NCBI GenBank assembly: GCA_913045225.1
Contig: CAJWPC010000001.1
Span: forward strand, 143,128-207,127
Direction: 5' to 3'
Origin: an uncultured Rhodobiaceae bacterium
Lineage (GTDB): Bacteria; Pseudomonadota; Alphaproteobacteria; Rhizobiales; TMED25
Length of the DNA stretch: 64,000 nt
Both the position numbers and the translations under genes were made by a program. The notes beneath the pieces were generated by a model. The model worked only from the letters and a program-made list of their open reading frames with translations. It had not been told where the DNA came from and made no database searches. Position 1 is the stretch's first letter, and the number at the start of each line of letters is the position of its first letter. Shown here piece by piece: positions 25,297 through 35,116 of this stretch.

Positions 25297-26157
25297 TTAG
25301 AAGGTTGGAGCTCTCATGACTAGAGTTACCCAATTGTCCAGTGTAAACTCACTTAAAACAATGAAACCTAGATTTTGGTAATTCACTCTAATCTTTTTTT
25401 TCTGTTCTTTTGTAAAACCTGAAACGATCAGAGTGCCATTATTCGTTATAACCTTCGCAATATCATATCTTGCCTGAACCACAATATTTGCGAGTATGTT
25501 GATCATGACTAGATCGAACTTTGACGAATACCCGAGCTTATGTGACTCTTTTGTGATATCTAACAATCTTACTTTTACCTTATTTCTACAGTTATTTTTA
25601 ATGATATTATTTCGAGCTACCTCAATGGATTTTTTGTCATGATCAATTCCGATACCTCTACATTTCCATATTTTGTTTGCAGCAATAGAGAGGAGCCCGC
25701 TTCCAGTTCCAATATCAAGAAAATATTTAACATCAATAGTTTTTTGTATTTTAATTAGTGCATTCACACATCCGGCTGTTGTTCCGTGATGACCAGTTCC
25801 AAAAGCCAGCCCTCCATTCACGCAGATATTGATTCTTTTGTTTTTATTTTTTTTGTGTCCATCACTATGGATATATAAACCATTAATGCTAAGTGGTTCG
25901 AGTGTTTTTTGGCTTTCCAAAACCCAATTCTTATTTTCTACCTTATTGATTTGGAAATCCTGAAATGAACCAAATAGCTTATGTATTATCTTTTTAATAT
26001 AAGATCTGTCTTTTTGATCAAATAGGAGATTGAAGTATAATTCTCCATTATAAGCATATTGTGATACCGACAGTACATTCTGTGAAAATAAAAAATCATC
26101 ATCAAGTTCGGTGATTGATTTATCAGATTTAACTAAAATCTCAATAATGTCAGTCAT
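25297..26157 (-). CDS. prmA: Ribosomal protein L11 methyltransferase PrmA
   Basis: A 286-residue SAM-dependent methyltransferase modifying L11 (or a related substrate). The C-terminal domain shows FGTGHHGTTAGCVNAL and the SAM motif FLDIGTGSGLLSIAA, then ILANIVV, which matches the NILA motif of PrmA. The N-terminal part corresponds to the substrate-recognition domain. The start overlaps the end of the upstream uvrD gene by 8 nt, so the two are probably co-transcribed. Confidence 0.92.
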   Translation of the reverse strand: MTDIIEILVKSDKSITELDDDFLFSQNVLSVSQYAYNGELYFNLLFDQKDRSYIKKIIHKLFGSFQDFQINKVENKNWVLESQKTLEPLSINGLYIHSDGHKKNKNKRINICVNGGLAFGTGHHGTTAGCVNALIKIQKTIDVKYFLDIGTGSGLLSIAANKIWKCRGIGIDHDKKSIEVARNNIIKNNCRNKVKVRLLDITKESHKLGYSSKFDLVMINILANIVVQARYDIAKVITNNGTLIVSGFTKEQKKKIRVNYQNLGFIVLSEFTLDNWVTLVMRAPTF

Positions 26158-28372
26158 TATTTACTAACTCTAAATATGAAGCTAGTACAATTTTTTTACC
26201 TGTTTTAAATTCAACCTCAATTCTGTCGTTATCACAATCAATTACTGTACCATAACCGAATTTTGTGTGAAATACCCTCTGATTGGGGCTAATGTTGATA
26301 TCCTGATTGAACGTTAAATCATCATACTCAAGATTATCAAAGTGTCCTATGGCCTGCAACCTCTCTAATGCTGTACGACCATTTGTGTAATTTTTTTGGT
26401 CATTATTTTTACCGGAAAAAGATGAGTATTGCTGAGTATAGGCATCATAGATCAATTCTTCTTCAATAAATTCGGGTGCAATTTCAGATAGAAATCTCGA
26501 CGGAATTGATTGTGTATAGTTACCATAGACCCTCCTATTTTGTGCATAGGATAAGAATAGATATTTTTTAGCGCGCGTAATACCTACGTGCGCTAAACGA
26601 CGTTCCTCCTCTAATCCGGTATTACCTTTTTCATCCAATGATCTTTGATTTGGAAAAACACCTTCCTCCATGCCTGGCATAAAAACATAATCGAACTCCA
26701 ATCCCTTGGCTGAATGCAAGGTCATGAGGTTAACTTTACTTGTATTTTCATCATTCTCAACATCCATAACAAGCGAAACATGGTCTAGAAATTCTGCTAG
26801 TGATTGGAATTCTGATAATTGACCAATCAGTTCCTTTATATTTTCAATTCTGCTTTCGGAATTCGGTGTTTTTTCATTCTCCCACATCGCTACATAACCT
26901 GAATCTTCAAGTATTAACTCAGTCAATGTAATATGATCTACTTTATTTATTTTTTCACGCCAGCTATCAACCATTGATATAAAAGATTTAAGTTGAGTTC
27001 GAGGGCTTGCCCCTAATTCATCAGTATCGATTATCTTTTTTGAAATATCATATAGTGAGATGTTATCTCTGCGTGCTGCATCATTTATTTTACGAAGAGT
27101 TGTATCTCCAAGTCCTCGTCGAGGTGTATTTATAACACGCTCAAATTTTAAATCATGATTTGGATTTACAACGAGCTGAAGATATGCAATTACATCACGT
27201 ATTTCTTGCCTTTCATAGAACCTCGGACCCCCAATTACTCTATAAGGGATGCTATTTATAATAAATCTATCCTCAAATTCTCTCATCTGGAAGCTGGCCC
27301 TAACGAGTACCGCTGTGTTATTTAAATTTTCATTTTTTGATATAATTGTGTCAATTTCATCAGATACGAACCTCGCCTCATCTTCGGCGCTATAAAGACT
27401 TTTAATTTTTACTTTATCACCAGCATCTTCTTTATAGGAGGAAAGCTCTTTTCCAAGTCGATCTTTGTTGTTCGATATTAAACTCCTTGCGGCACCAAGA
27501 ATATTTTTTGTAGAGCGATAATTCTTTTCAAGTCGAATGATTTTTGCTCCGCTAAAATCCTTTTCGAAATTTAAGATATTATTCACATCAGCTCCCCTCC
27601 AGCCATAGATAGATTGATCATCATCGCCTACACAAGCAATGTTCAAGTTTCTTTGGGAAAGTAATTTAAGCAGTAAGTATTGAACACTATTTGTATCTTG
27701 ATACTCGTCAACAAGTGTGTAGGAAAAGATTGATTGATACTTATGAAGTAAGCCATCATTCTCCTTAAGCAGCTTTAAAGGTAAAAGCAGCAAGTCTCCA
27801 AAATCGGCTGCGTTTAATCTTGATAGTCTTTTTTGATAGCTGCTATAGACTTCAACACTTTTTTCGTGACCAATGACATCGGGCTCACTATTTGCAACCT
27901 TTTCAGGCGGAAGCCCTTTATTTTTCCAATTTTCAATTTGTGATAAAAAATATCGTGGCGGAAAACGCTTTTCGTCGATATTTAGTATTTTTATTACCTC
28001 TTTAATAACCTTTAATTGATCATCGGTATCTAATATTGTGAAATCACTTTTAAGGTTTGCAGCTTCAGCGTGAATTCTTAACAACTTAGCGCCTATGGAA
28101 TGAAATGTACCTAACCAGTTCATACCTTCGATTGCGCTACCAATAATGTTTCCAATTCGCACCTGCATTTCTCTTGCTGCTTTGTTCGTGAATGTTACTG
28201 CAAGTATATTTGAAGGGAAGGCTTTCTTTTGATCAATAATATGCGCAAGTCGCGAGGTGAGAACTCTTGTTTTTCCTGTACCGGCACCAGCTAATATTAG
28301 AAGCGGTCCTTCCGTATGCATAACAGCAGCCCTCTGCTGCTCATTGAGATCTGAAAAGTAATTGGGACTCAT
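26150..28372 (-). CDS. uvrD: UvrD/PcrA-type DNA helicase
   Basis: A 740-residue superfamily 1A 3'-5' helicase for nucleotide excision and mismatch repair. Motif Q (LNEQQRAAV), Walker A GAGTGKT (29-35), motif II VDEYQDTN, motif III GDDDQSIYGWRGA, motif IV LEKNYRST, motif V MTLHSAKGLEFD and motif VI EEERRLAHVGITRAK are all present. The C-terminal region ends in a tudor-like FHTKFGYGTVIDCDNDRIEVEF segment, as in UvrD/PcrA. Start is ATG at 28372. Confidence 0.95.
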   Translation of the reverse strand: MSPNYFSDLNEQQRAAVMHTEGPLLILAGAGTGKTRVLTSRLAHIIDQKKAFPSNILAVTFTNKAAREMQVRIGNIIGSAIEGMNWLGTFHSIGAKLLRIHAEAANLKSDFTILDTDDQLKVIKEVIKILNIDEKRFPPRYFLSQIENWKNKGLPPEKVANSEPDVIGHEKSVEVYSSYQKRLSRLNAADFGDLLLLPLKLLKENDGLLHKYQSIFSYTLVDEYQDTNSVQYLLLKLLSQRNLNIACVGDDDQSIYGWRGADVNNILNFEKDFSGAKIIRLEKNYRSTKNILGAARSLISNNKDRLGKELSSYKEDAGDKVKIKSLYSAEDEARFVSDEIDTIISKNENLNNTAVLVRASFQMREFEDRFIINSIPYRVIGGPRFYERQEIRDVIAYLQLVVNPNHDLKFERVINTPRRGLGDTTLRKINDAARRDNISLYDISKKIIDTDELGASPRTQLKSFISMVDSWREKINKVDHITLTELILEDSGYVAMWENEKTPNSESRIENIKELIGQLSEFQSLAEFLDHVSLVMDVENDENTSKVNLMTLHSAKGLEFDYVFMPGMEEGVFPNQRSLDEKGNTGLEEERRLAHVGITRAKKYLFLSYAQNRRVYGNYTQSIPSRFLSEIAPEFIEEELIYDAYTQQYSSFSGKNNDQKNYTNGRTALERLQAIGHFDNLEYDDLTFNQDINISPNQRVFHTKFGYGTVIDCDNDRIEVEFKTGKKIVLASYLELVNND

Positions 28373-28432
28373 ATTTTCATCATATTAGTAAGATAGTGGG
28401 TTGCAATATTTATGTGCTTCAAATATCAACTA

Positions 28433-28648
28433 TTAACGTTTTTTTATTATATCATTTAAATGATTTATACAGAAAACTCGGATTGCTGACGTTAAGTTTT
28501 GCCTGTCACTTTGTTTTTCAATGATCTCAAGCAATTTTGGGATGGATGTATTTTTCTCCAATGAGATACTCTCTAAGATCTCCCAGAATTCTTTTTCTAG
28601 GGAGATACTTGTACGATGCCTTGCAATCGTGACAGAACGCTTTTGCAT
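28433..28648 (-). CDS. Ribbon-helix-helix domain protein (RHH_4 type)
   Basis: A 71-residue protein. KRSVTIARHRTSISLEKEFWEILESI matches the start of the alphaproteobacterial RHH_4 family (KRSVTIxGHRTSxSLExxFW), followed by a helix and the conserved RQNLTSAIRVFCINHL ending. These are thought to be small DNA-binding proteins; the target is unknown. It starts 3 bases after the fumC stop and is probably translated from the same mRNA. Genes of this family are often next to fumC/sspB in Alphaproteobacteria. Confidence 0.85.
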   Translation of the reverse strand: MQKRSVTIARHRTSISLEKEFWEILESISLEKNTSIPKLLEIIEKQSDRQNLTSAIRVFCINHLNDIIKKR

Positions 28649-28651
28649 TTA

Positions 28652-30031
28652 TTATATCATTTTTTTTGGGTCTACAAGTGAGTCAAATTCTACTTCATTG
28701 ACATAACCAGATTTTAGCGCCTCTTCTTTCAATGTTGTATTGTTCTTGTGAGCTAGTTTGGCAAGTTCTGCTGCTTTATCGTAGCCGATTTTTGGCGCGA
28801 GTGCGGTTACAAGCATAAGTGATCTTTCGAGGTTTAACTTGATATTTTCATGCCTCGCCTCAAGACCATCCAAGCAATTTTTTTCAAATGAAATTGCGGC
28901 ATCTGTCATGAGCTTTACCGACTGTAAAAAATTGAATGCCATCATTGGGTTAAAAACGTTCAACTGGAAATGGCCCTGACTGCCAGCTATTGAAATGGCA
29001 GTATTGTTCCCAAAAATATGTAGGCAAACTTGTGTTAGAGACTCGCATTGTGTGGGATTAACCTTACCAGGCATAATTGATGATCCTGGCTCATTTTCTG
29101 GTAGAGCTAATTCTCCAAGTCCAGCACGAGGGCCGCTACCAAGAAATCTTATATCATTGGCTATTTTAAATAGGGATGCGGCTACTGTATTTATTGCGCC
29201 GTGAGCCATAAGCATAGCATCATGCGCCGATAAAGCCTCAAACTTATTGGGGGCGCTTGTAAATTTTTTGCCTGTTAATTTTGAGATACACTGCGCTATT
29301 TTAACTCCAAAGTCTTTTGGTGCATTTAGACCAGTTCCTACAGCAGTTCCGCCTTGTGCTAATTCCATTAGTTTTGGCAGTGTATCTTTTATTCTATCAA
29401 TACCGTTATTAATCTGCTGAGCATAGCCAGAGAACTCTTGCCCAAGTGTTAGGGGTGTGGCATCTTGCGTATGAGTTCTACCAATTTTTATAACCCTTGC
29501 CCACTCATCAGATTTTTTCTGAAACTTTTTTGCAAGGGATGTCAGTGCGGGTAGCAATGCATCCAATATCTCTGATGCACAAGCAATATGCATAGCTGTT
29601 GGATAAGTATCATTTGATGATTGAGACATATTACAATGGTCATTTGGATGAACTGGTGATTTCGAGCCCATTTCACCGCCCATCATTTCTATTGCTCTAT
29701 TTGATATGACTTCATTAGCATTCATGTTTGATTGAGTGCCAGAACCAGTTTGCCATACTGAAAGTGGAAAATGATCATCGAGTTTACCGTCAATTACTTC
29801 ATTGGCGGCTTTGACGATATTCTTTCCAATATCTTGATCAAGAATACCGTAACCCATGTTTACCTCCGCCGCAGCAGCTTTGATAATACCCAAGGCTCTG
29901 ATAACAGATTTTGGCTGTATTTCCCATCCAATATCAAAATTCTTAAGCGACCTTTGTGACTGCGCACCCCAATATTTACTGCTATCTACATCTATTTTGC
30001 CAAAAGTATCTGTTTCAGTTCTTTTACTCAT
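28652..30031 (-). CDS. fumC: Class II fumarate hydratase FumC
   Basis: A 459-residue homotetrameric TCA-cycle enzyme interconverting fumarate and malate without an iron-sulfur cluster. The family signature [15 protein letters not shown] is present near residue 315, with [34 protein letters not shown] and the [11 protein letters not shown] block. Length is normal. It lies between sspB and the ribbon-helix-helix gene on the same strand with short spacers, indicating an operon sspB-fumC-rhh. Confidence 0.96.
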   Translation of the reverse strand: MSKRTETDTFGKIDVDSSKYWGAQSQRSLKNFDIGWEIQPKSVIRALGIIKAAAAEVNMGYGILDQDIGKNIVKAANEVIDGKLDDHFPLSVWQTGSGTQSNMNANEVISNRAIEMMGGEMGSKSPVHPNDHCNMSQSSNDTYPTAMHIACASEILDALLPALTSLAKKFQKKSDEWARVIKIGRTHTQDATPLTLGQEFSGYAQQINNGIDRIKDTLPKLMELAQGGTAVGTGLNAPKDFGVKIAQCISKLTGKKFTSAPNKFEALSAHDAMLMAHGAINTVAASLFKIANDIRFLGSGPRAGLGELALPENEPGSSIMPGKVNPTQCESLTQVCLHIFGNNTAISIAGSQGHFQLNVFNPMMAFNFLQSVKLMTDAAISFEKNCLDGLEARHENIKLNLERSLMLVTALAPKIGYDKAAELAKLAHKNNTTLKEEALKSGYVNEVEFDSLVDPKKMI

Positions 30032-30038
30032 GATGACC

Positions 30039-30542
30039 TCATTTATTTGTCTCTCTCATAAATTCTTTCAGTGATACAATCTCAGCCGTTTTTTCATATC
30101 CTTCTTTTTTTTCTTCGTTTACAAGCGTGAGATTTTCATTTGCCAGTTGTTGACTCGACTCAACCTTTTGACTGTCTTGTTGTGATTTCAACATAAAATC
30201 AATACCAAAATTTACCGCAGGGTCAAAAAATCTGGTCATTGCATTGTAGGGTATAACAATTTTCTCCGGTTTATTATCAAAATGTAAAATTACTGAGAAA
30301 TGATTAGATTTAATCTCAAGCTCACTGAATTGATGCTGTAGTACTATCGTCATTTCCTCTTTAAATTTATCCTTTAGGCTTTTTGATATAAGAACTCCAT
30401 TCTCATTTGTCAGAAAGGTCACATAAATATGATGATCACCTGGTAATCCATTATTTTTCTTTATTTTTTTGAGCACATCAACAACTAAGTTAATCATGGA
30501 TTTATTAATTATGTCATTATAACCAATAAGATCTTCTGTCAT
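30039..30542 (-). CDS. sspB: SspB-type ClpXP adaptor
   Basis: A 167-residue cytoplasmic adaptor. SspB binds ssrA-tagged proteins and hands them to ClpXP. The family fold is indicated by [16 protein letters not shown], a long [36 protein letters not shown] block (the IPxxAITxFxDPSVxFGLqF motif) and an acidic, poorly conserved linker. The C-terminus ends in [14 protein letters not shown], consistent with the short ClpX-binding tail (IVxLDxFRK-like). The tmRNA gene that writes the ssrA tag lies only about 560 bases away. Confidence 0.9.
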   Translation of the reverse strand: MTEDLIGYNDIINKSMINLVVDVLKKIKKNNGLPGDHHIYVTFLTNENGVLISKSLKDKFKEEMTIVLQHQFSELEIKSNHFSVILHFDNKPEKIVIPYNAMTRFFDPAVNFGIDFMLKSQQDSQKVESSQQLANENLTLVNEEKKEGYEKTAEIVSLKEFMRETNK

Positions 30543-30575
30543 TTACGGATTCTCACCACTATGTAATTATAAATT

Positions 30576-30929
30576 CTAGTTTTCACCAAACCATTCCCAA
30601 ATAACACTTGCCATTATGTCACAATCTGTTTGTCCAGCTTCAATAACAGCTGCTGCACCCATTGCGCCTCTTTCCCAAGCCAATTCCTGCCTTTCATTAA
30701 GGTGATCTAACTCATTTGAGTAGCGTTCAAATCTTGGGCTAATCATTAATCTGTCTATAACTGTGTCATAATATTGGTTGTCAAAACAATATTCCTCATA
30801 CGCAAAAATCTGTGTCCATACTCCGCCCAAAACTGCAATTTCCTCATTTGCAACTTCTACATCATGAAATGCGAAGCTAGAATTTATGATAAAGAGTGTT
30901 GCAATTATACTTTTTACAATCGTTTTCAT
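30576..30929 (-). CDS. Small secreted protein of unknown function
   Basis: A 117-residue protein not recognised. An N-terminal signal peptide is plausible: MKTIVKSIIATLFIINSSFAF, with cleavage likely after the Ser-Phe-Ala. The mature part has two cysteines (CFDNQ and TDCD) that could form a disulfide, many acidic residues and a tryptophan-rich end (VIWEWFGEN). It is upstream of sspB on the same strand, 33 bases away, and downstream of the tmRNA. Periplasmic location is inferred. Confidence 0.7.
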   Translation of the reverse strand: MKTIVKSIIATLFIINSSFAFHDVEVANEEIAVLGGVWTQIFAYEEYCFDNQYYDTVIDRLMISPRFERYSNELDHLNERQELAWERGAMGAAAVIEAGQTDCDIMASVIWEWFGEN

Positions 30930-31104
30930 AACCCGTCTCCTGCTAAGTATATTGTGATACTATTACAATAACACTAAACAAGCATATAAAAATTAAAATA
31001 ATATACTTATATCCAAGTAAAAAATAAATGATTATCAATCTATCCATTTTGATAATTTTATTGTCGTATCAGATAAAAAAGCTTTGAATAAATATTTTAA
31101 TTAA

Positions 31105-31380
31105 GGGGGCGTTCTGTTGCCAGGTGCCCCCAAACCCCGCCTTACCTTGCTAGAGGTAAGGGCTTAAGTTTCGGTGCTCAAGCTGACTATGCAGCTACTG
31201 CGACCGGAGCATAGTTGTCATTTGCAACTATAAAATTAGCCCGATAACGGTGGTACAATACCGAGTAAAAGGTAGCCTTTTACGCTCTCGTCGATCCTGT
31301 TTCGCCCCCATAATTTTTAATGGTGGAGGCGCCGGGTACCGCCCCCGGGTCCGATAAGTTTATTTTGACGCCAATTTATT
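31105..31380 (-). ncRNA. ssrA: Two-piece (permuted) tmRNA
   Basis: Read on the - strand, an acceptor piece comes first and ends at CCA (31321-31323), with T-stem CCGGG/CCCGG. After a spacer of about eleven bases the coding piece begins at about 31309 with GGGGGCGAAACAGGATCGACG, the standard tmRNA 5' motif. The 7-bp acceptor stem GGGGGCG pairs with CGCCTCC and contains the G3-U70 alanine identity pair. The tag frame at 31187-31225 reads ANDNYAPVAVAA followed by TAG. The coding piece ends in a hairpin GGGGGC...GCCCCC at 31105. The 5' end of the acceptor piece (set near 31380) is uncertain. tmRNA rescues stalled ribosomes. Confidence 0.96.
31187..31225 (-). other. tmRNA proteolysis tag reading frame ANDNYAPVAVAA
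   Basis: Twelve sense codons from the resume GCA (31223-31225) to GCA, then TAG at 31187-31189. The tag begins AND and ends VAVAA. The last residues would be seen by ClpX and the N-terminal part by SspB. The bases before the resume codon are TATAGTT, similar to the upstream region of other tmRNAs. Confidence 0.92.
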
Positions 31381-31398
31381 ACCATAGCTCAAAGAGCA

Positions 31399-31425
31399 GA
31401 ACTATAATAATCCCAAATACGTATC
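31399..31425 (-). promoter_or_regulatory. Possible tmRNA promoter
   Basis: On the - strand TTGATA is followed, 15 bases later, by TATAGT, about 20-30 bases before the acceptor piece. The spacing is shorter than the ideal 17, so the match is imperfect. Confidence 0.3.
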
Positions 31426-31450
31426 AAATAAAGTTTATAATAAATTTATT

Positions 31451-31473
31451 TCACACTTCGCAAGTGTTAGTGA
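31451..31473 (+). promoter_or_regulatory. Short hairpin upstream of thyA
   Basis: ACACTT and AAGTGT flank the triloop CGC (31453-31467), about 24 bases before the thyA ATG. There is no T-run after it, so it is unlikely to be a terminator. It could act in the thyA 5' leader or be an operator in this tmRNA/thyA divergent gap. Confidence 0.3.
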
Positions 31474-31491
31474 ATCAGTCATAGTTAGAAT

Positions 31492-32286
31492 ATGAAACAG
31501 TATCTAGACTTATTAGAGCATATTATTAAAAACGGCGAAGAAAAAGAAGACCGTACAGGTACGGGCACAATTTCGGTATTCGGACATCAAATGAGATTTA
31601 ATCTTCAGGATGGCTTTCCTCTTGTTACCACAAAAAAGCTTCACCTAAAATCAATAATTTATGAGCTTATTTGGTTTCTATCAGGAGACACGAATATTAG
31701 ATTCTTACAGGATAATGGGGTTTCAATTTGGAATGAATGGGCTGGACCAGATGGCGACCTAGGGCCAGTTTACGGGAAGCAATGGCGCTCATGGGAGTGC
31801 AGAGATGGTAGGTCCATTGATCAAATATCTAACTTAATTTCTAATTTAAAAAACTCACCACAATCTAGACGGCATATAATCTCAGCTTGGAATGTTGGTG
31901 ATGTAGAAAATATGGCACTACCACCTTGTCATTGCCTATTTCAATTTTATGTCTCAAACAACAAATTAAGTTGTCATTTATACCAAAGATCAGCTGATGT
32001 TTTTTTGGGTGTGCCTTTCAATATTGCTTCCTATGCACTACTCACACACATGATAGCGCACGTATGTAAATTCGAGGTTGGAGATTTTGTTCATACTTTG
32101 GGTGATGCGCACATATATTCAAACCATCTTGAGCAGGTCAAAGTCCAGCTTGAAAGATCTCCATTAAGATTGCCAACACTGGCATTAAATGAAACTGTTA
32201 CAGATATATTCAATTTCAAATATGAAGACATTATTATTTCTGATTATGAAGCCCATCCACACATAAAAGCTAAAGTTGCTGTATGA
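31492..32286 (+). CDS. thyA: Thymidylate synthase ThyA
   Basis: A 264-residue enzyme that methylates dUMP to dTMP using methylene-tetrahydrofolate. The catalytic cysteine is C146 in [12 protein letters not shown]. The dUMP-binding [17 protein letters not shown] and the [12 protein letters not shown] block are intact, and the protein ends in KAKVAV as usual. The length of 264 aa equals the E. coli type. It overlaps folA by 4 nt, pairing dTMP synthesis with regeneration of tetrahydrofolate. Confidence 0.98.
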   Translation: MKQYLDLLEHIIKNGEEKEDRTGTGTISVFGHQMRFNLQDGFPLVTTKKLHLKSIIYELIWFLSGDTNIRFLQDNGVSIWNEWAGPDGDLGPVYGKQWRSWECRDGRSIDQISNLISNLKNSPQSRRHIISAWNVGDVENMALPPCHCLFQFYVSNNKLSCHLYQRSADVFLGVPFNIASYALLTHMIAHVCKFEVGDFVHTLGDAHIYSNHLEQVKVQLERSPLRLPTLALNETVTDIFNFKYEDIIISDYEAHPHIKAKVAV

Positions 32287-32792
32287 TCTCAATATCAATT
32301 ATAGTAGCGCATGCATCAAATCATGTGATTGGTAAAGATGGGAAACTGCCATGGCACATACCTGCTGACCTTAAATATTTTAAAGAACTTACCTATGGAA
32401 ATCCTATAATTATGGGCCGAAAAACTTTTGAGTCTATAGGTAGACCACTACCTGGTCGACACAATATAATAATAACTAGAAATAGTGAATACCACATGGA
32501 TGATTGCGCAGTGGTATGTGATTTTCAAGCGGCTCTGAAAGAGGCAGGTGATTTTGCAGAACAAAATGGAAAAAGTGATATTTTTATAATTGGAGGGGCT
32601 GAAGTTTACAGACAGGCGATAGATTTTGCCGACAAGGCTTATATTACTGAAGTTCACGCTGATTTTGATGGTGATGCAGTTTTTGATATGTTGGATCTAT
32701 CAAATTGGAAAGAAATTTCGCGTGATTATCATTCGAATGAAACTTCAGATCTGCCATATTCTTTTGTCGTTTTGACCAGAATTAGCCAGTAA
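32283..32792 (+). CDS. folA: Dihydrofolate reductase
   Basis: A 169-residue enzyme reducing dihydrofolate with NADPH. The N-terminal [34 protein letters not shown] carries the conserved G-x-x-G-x-LPW-x-x-PxDLxxFK motif with the catalytic acidic residue. [17 protein letters not shown] and [12 protein letters not shown] are further family blocks. ATGA overlap with thyA implies translational coupling. Confidence 0.97.
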   Translation: MISISIIVAHASNHVIGKDGKLPWHIPADLKYFKELTYGNPIIMGRKTFESIGRPLPGRHNIIITRNSEYHMDDCAVVCDFQAALKEAGDFAEQNGKSDIFIIGGAEVYRQAIDFADKAYITEVHADFDGDAVFDMLDLSNWKEISRDYHSNETSDLPYSFVVLTRISQ

Positions 32793-32892
32793 ATAATAAT
32801 TCCATTCAATTTGTATAAAAACCTTTAAAACAATTTACACAATAACTATGTTATATTAGTGTATTTTAAAAATCTCAAGAAGGTAGTAAACA

Positions 32893-33996
32893 ATGTCATG
32901 GGACAATAATAACGATAATGGTCCTTGGGGACGAGGTCCAAGTGGCGGCGGCAATTTCGATAATAATGATCTAGATAAGCTGCTAAAGAATTTAAAATCC
33001 CGGTTTGGTAGTTTTTCACCAAAGTCACCGGATGGTAAGGTGAGCAAAAAAAATTGGCTATTGATCGCACTAATAGGCCTAGCAATATGGGGGGCGACTG
33101 GAATTTATCGAGTTCAACCAGATGAGCAAGGTATAGTATTACGCTTTGGTGAGTATATCCGTTCAACTCCAGATGGGTTACATTATCACTTACCTTTCCC
33201 AATTGAGACAGTCCTAAAGCCCAAAGTGACACGTGAAAACCAAGTAGAAGTCGGCATAAGAACCTCAAATCAAGCGTCTATTGGCAGAGGTACTGTCGGA
33301 CGTGATGTACCTGAAGAAAGTTTGATGCTTACCGGAGATGAGAATATTGTTGATGTTGATTTTTCAGTTCAATGGGTCATAAGTGACGCCGCTGACTACT
33401 TATTTAATATCGAAAATCAAGAATCTACAGTAAAAGCTGTCGCAGAAAGTGCAATGAGAGAGGTTATTGGAAACTCAAATCTTGAACAGATACTTACACA
33501 GGGCAGAGAGAGCAATGAACAGGCCGTAAGAGATCTGATGCAGAGTACACTGGATGAATATGGCGCAGGCATACTTATCAGACGTGTCCAATTACAAAAA
33601 GTTGATCCTCCAGCTGCCGTTATTGATGCTTTCAGAGATGTTCAGGCTGCAAGAGCTGACCAAGAAAGGCTAAGAAACGAAGCTGAAGCTTACTCAAACA
33701 GGATAATCCCGGCAGCACGCGGTGAAGCCGCACAATTAATGGAAGCTGCTGAAGCCTATAAAAACTCTGTTATAGCTGATGCCGAAGGTCAAGCATCAAG
33801 ATTTAACTCAATTTATGAAGAATATAGAAAAGCACCAGAAGTTACTCGAGGAAGGATGTACCTTGAAACAATCGAACGTGTGTATGGCGGAATGGATAAG
33901 ATCATAATAGACCAGAGTGGTGATAGCTCAAATGTTGTACCATATCTGCCCCTAGATCAATTACAAAAACGGCAAGATGATGGAGAAGCGCAATGA
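32893..33996 (+). CDS. hflK: FtsH protease modulator HflK
   Basis: A 367-residue SPFH-family membrane protein that forms a cage with HflC around FtsH. A glycine/asparagine-rich N-terminus (about 1-30) precedes one transmembrane segment (about residues 53-69), then the SPFH domain starting TGIYRVQPDEQGIVLRFGEY and an Ala/Glu-rich coiled coil (EAEAYSNRIIPAARGEA). The ribosome site GAAGG is present upstream of ATG. It overlaps hflC by 4 nt. Confidence 0.95.
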   Translation: MSWDNNNDNGPWGRGPSGGGNFDNNDLDKLLKNLKSRFGSFSPKSPDGKVSKKNWLLIALIGLAIWGATGIYRVQPDEQGIVLRFGEYIRSTPDGLHYHLPFPIETVLKPKVTRENQVEVGIRTSNQASIGRGTVGRDVPEESLMLTGDENIVDVDFSVQWVISDAADYLFNIENQESTVKAVAESAMREVIGNSNLEQILTQGRESNEQAVRDLMQSTLDEYGAGILIRRVQLQKVDPPAAVIDAFRDVQAARADQERLRNEAEAYSNRIIPAARGEAAQLMEAAEAYKNSVIADAEGQASRFNSIYEEYRKAPEVTRGRMYLETIERVYGGMDKIIIDQSGDSSNVVPYLPLDQLQKRQDDGEAQ

Positions 33997-34868
33997 TTAA
34001 AAAACTTGGAATAACAGGCTTGATTGTATTACTATTTGCTTCTGCTGTGATCCTTTTTAGTGCAGCGTTCACCGTTCATCAAACACAGCAAGCATTGATT
34101 TTACGTTTTGGTGAAGCAATAAGAATCGTCACAAATCCTGGATTACATTTTAAAATGCCAATTGCTGATGACGCGGTATACATTGATAAAAGAATTTTGG
34201 ACTTAGATTCAGAATCACAGGAAGTTATTGCATCTGACCAGAAGAGGCTTGTCGTCGATGCATATTCAAGATACCGGATAACTGACGCATTAAAGTACTA
34301 CCAGTCAGTTCAAACATCAGCTAGAGCAAATGCCCGTCTTTCTCAAATTCTCAACTCGGCCGTAAGAAGGGTACTGGGTGCGGCAACGTTCGAGGAAATT
34401 GTGAGAGATAAGCGACCAGAATTGATGAAAAAGATTACGGAGCAAGTGAACAATGAGGCGGCGGCTCTTGGAATGTCAATTGTAGATGTAAAAATCAGAA
34501 GAGCCGATCTACCTGAGGCTAACAGCCAAGCTGTATACATGAGAATGCAAACAGCAAGGACCAAGGAAGCAAATGACATCAGAGCAAGAGGTCAAGAGCA
34601 AGCGAAAATCATAACATCAGTAGCAGACAGGGAAGCAAAGATCATCATAGCTGAGGCTAATAAGATCTCAGAAATAACAAGGGGTGAAGGTGACGCTGAG
34701 CGAAACAGTATTTATGCGGAATCATACGGCAAAGATCCAGAGTTTTTTAAGTTTTATCGCTCAATGGTTGCCTATGAAGAAAGTTTGAAGTCGGGTGATA
34801 CACGCTTGGTTATTTCACCTGATACTGATTTTTTCAATTATTTTAAAGACCCTCTCGGCTCTGACTAA
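33993..34868 (+). CDS. hflC: FtsH protease modulator HflC
   Basis: A 291-residue SPFH protein, partner of HflK. It has an N-terminal membrane segment (about residues 7-27), then FTVHQTQQALILRFGEA, DKRILDLDSESQEVIASDQKRL and the RAxxxQEAxxI-like region RARGQEQAKIITSVADREA. The DLPEANSQAVYMRMQ motif is typical of HflC. It is followed after 2 bases by a DUF2065 gene and then degP, so the four probably form a membrane protein quality-control operon. Confidence 0.95.
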   Translation: MIKKLGITGLIVLLFASAVILFSAAFTVHQTQQALILRFGEAIRIVTNPGLHFKMPIADDAVYIDKRILDLDSESQEVIASDQKRLVVDAYSRYRITDALKYYQSVQTSARANARLSQILNSAVRRVLGAATFEEIVRDKRPELMKKITEQVNNEAAALGMSIVDVKIRRADLPEANSQAVYMRMQTARTKEANDIRARGQEQAKIITSVADREAKIIIAEANKISEITRGEGDAERNSIYAESYGKDPEFFKFYRSMVAYEESLKSGDTRLVISPDTDFFNYFKDPLGSD

Positions 34869-34870
34869 GA

Positions 34871-35050
34871 ATGGATATTTTGATAATGGCGATCGCAGTA
34901 TTCTTATTATTAGAAGGTACTGTTTACGCCTTATTTCCTGAGCAAACAAAACGGATGCTGGCAACAATAATCTCTATGGATACGAATAATCTCCGGGTTT
35001 TTGGACTTGTCATGGTAACTTTGGGCGCAATAATAATATGGTTGGTTTAA
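34871..35050 (+). CDS. DUF2065 small membrane protein
   Basis: A 59-residue ORF, starting two bases after the hflC stop. It has two hydrophobic helices (about residues 2-22 and 41-59) separated by FPEQTKRMLATIISMDTNNLRVFG. LLLEGTVYALFP and RMLxxI..-xxxxLRxxGL match the DUF2065 (YjeT) family, which is commonly found beside hflKC. The function is unknown; inner-membrane location is expected. Confidence 0.88.
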   Translation: MDILIMAIAVFLLLEGTVYALFPEQTKRMLATIISMDTNNLRVFGLVMVTLGAIIIWLV

Positions 35051-35116
35051 AAAACATAATTTTGACAAAATCTATATCTAAATGAATGATGTAAAAATTA
35101 AATTTTGGAAGTTAAT

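Noticed and set aside
31081-31380. The conserved RNA-like block as a riboswitch or RNase P RNA
   Set aside because: The CCA end, split acceptor stem, GGGGGCGAAACAGGATCGACG start and tag frame identify it as tmRNA.
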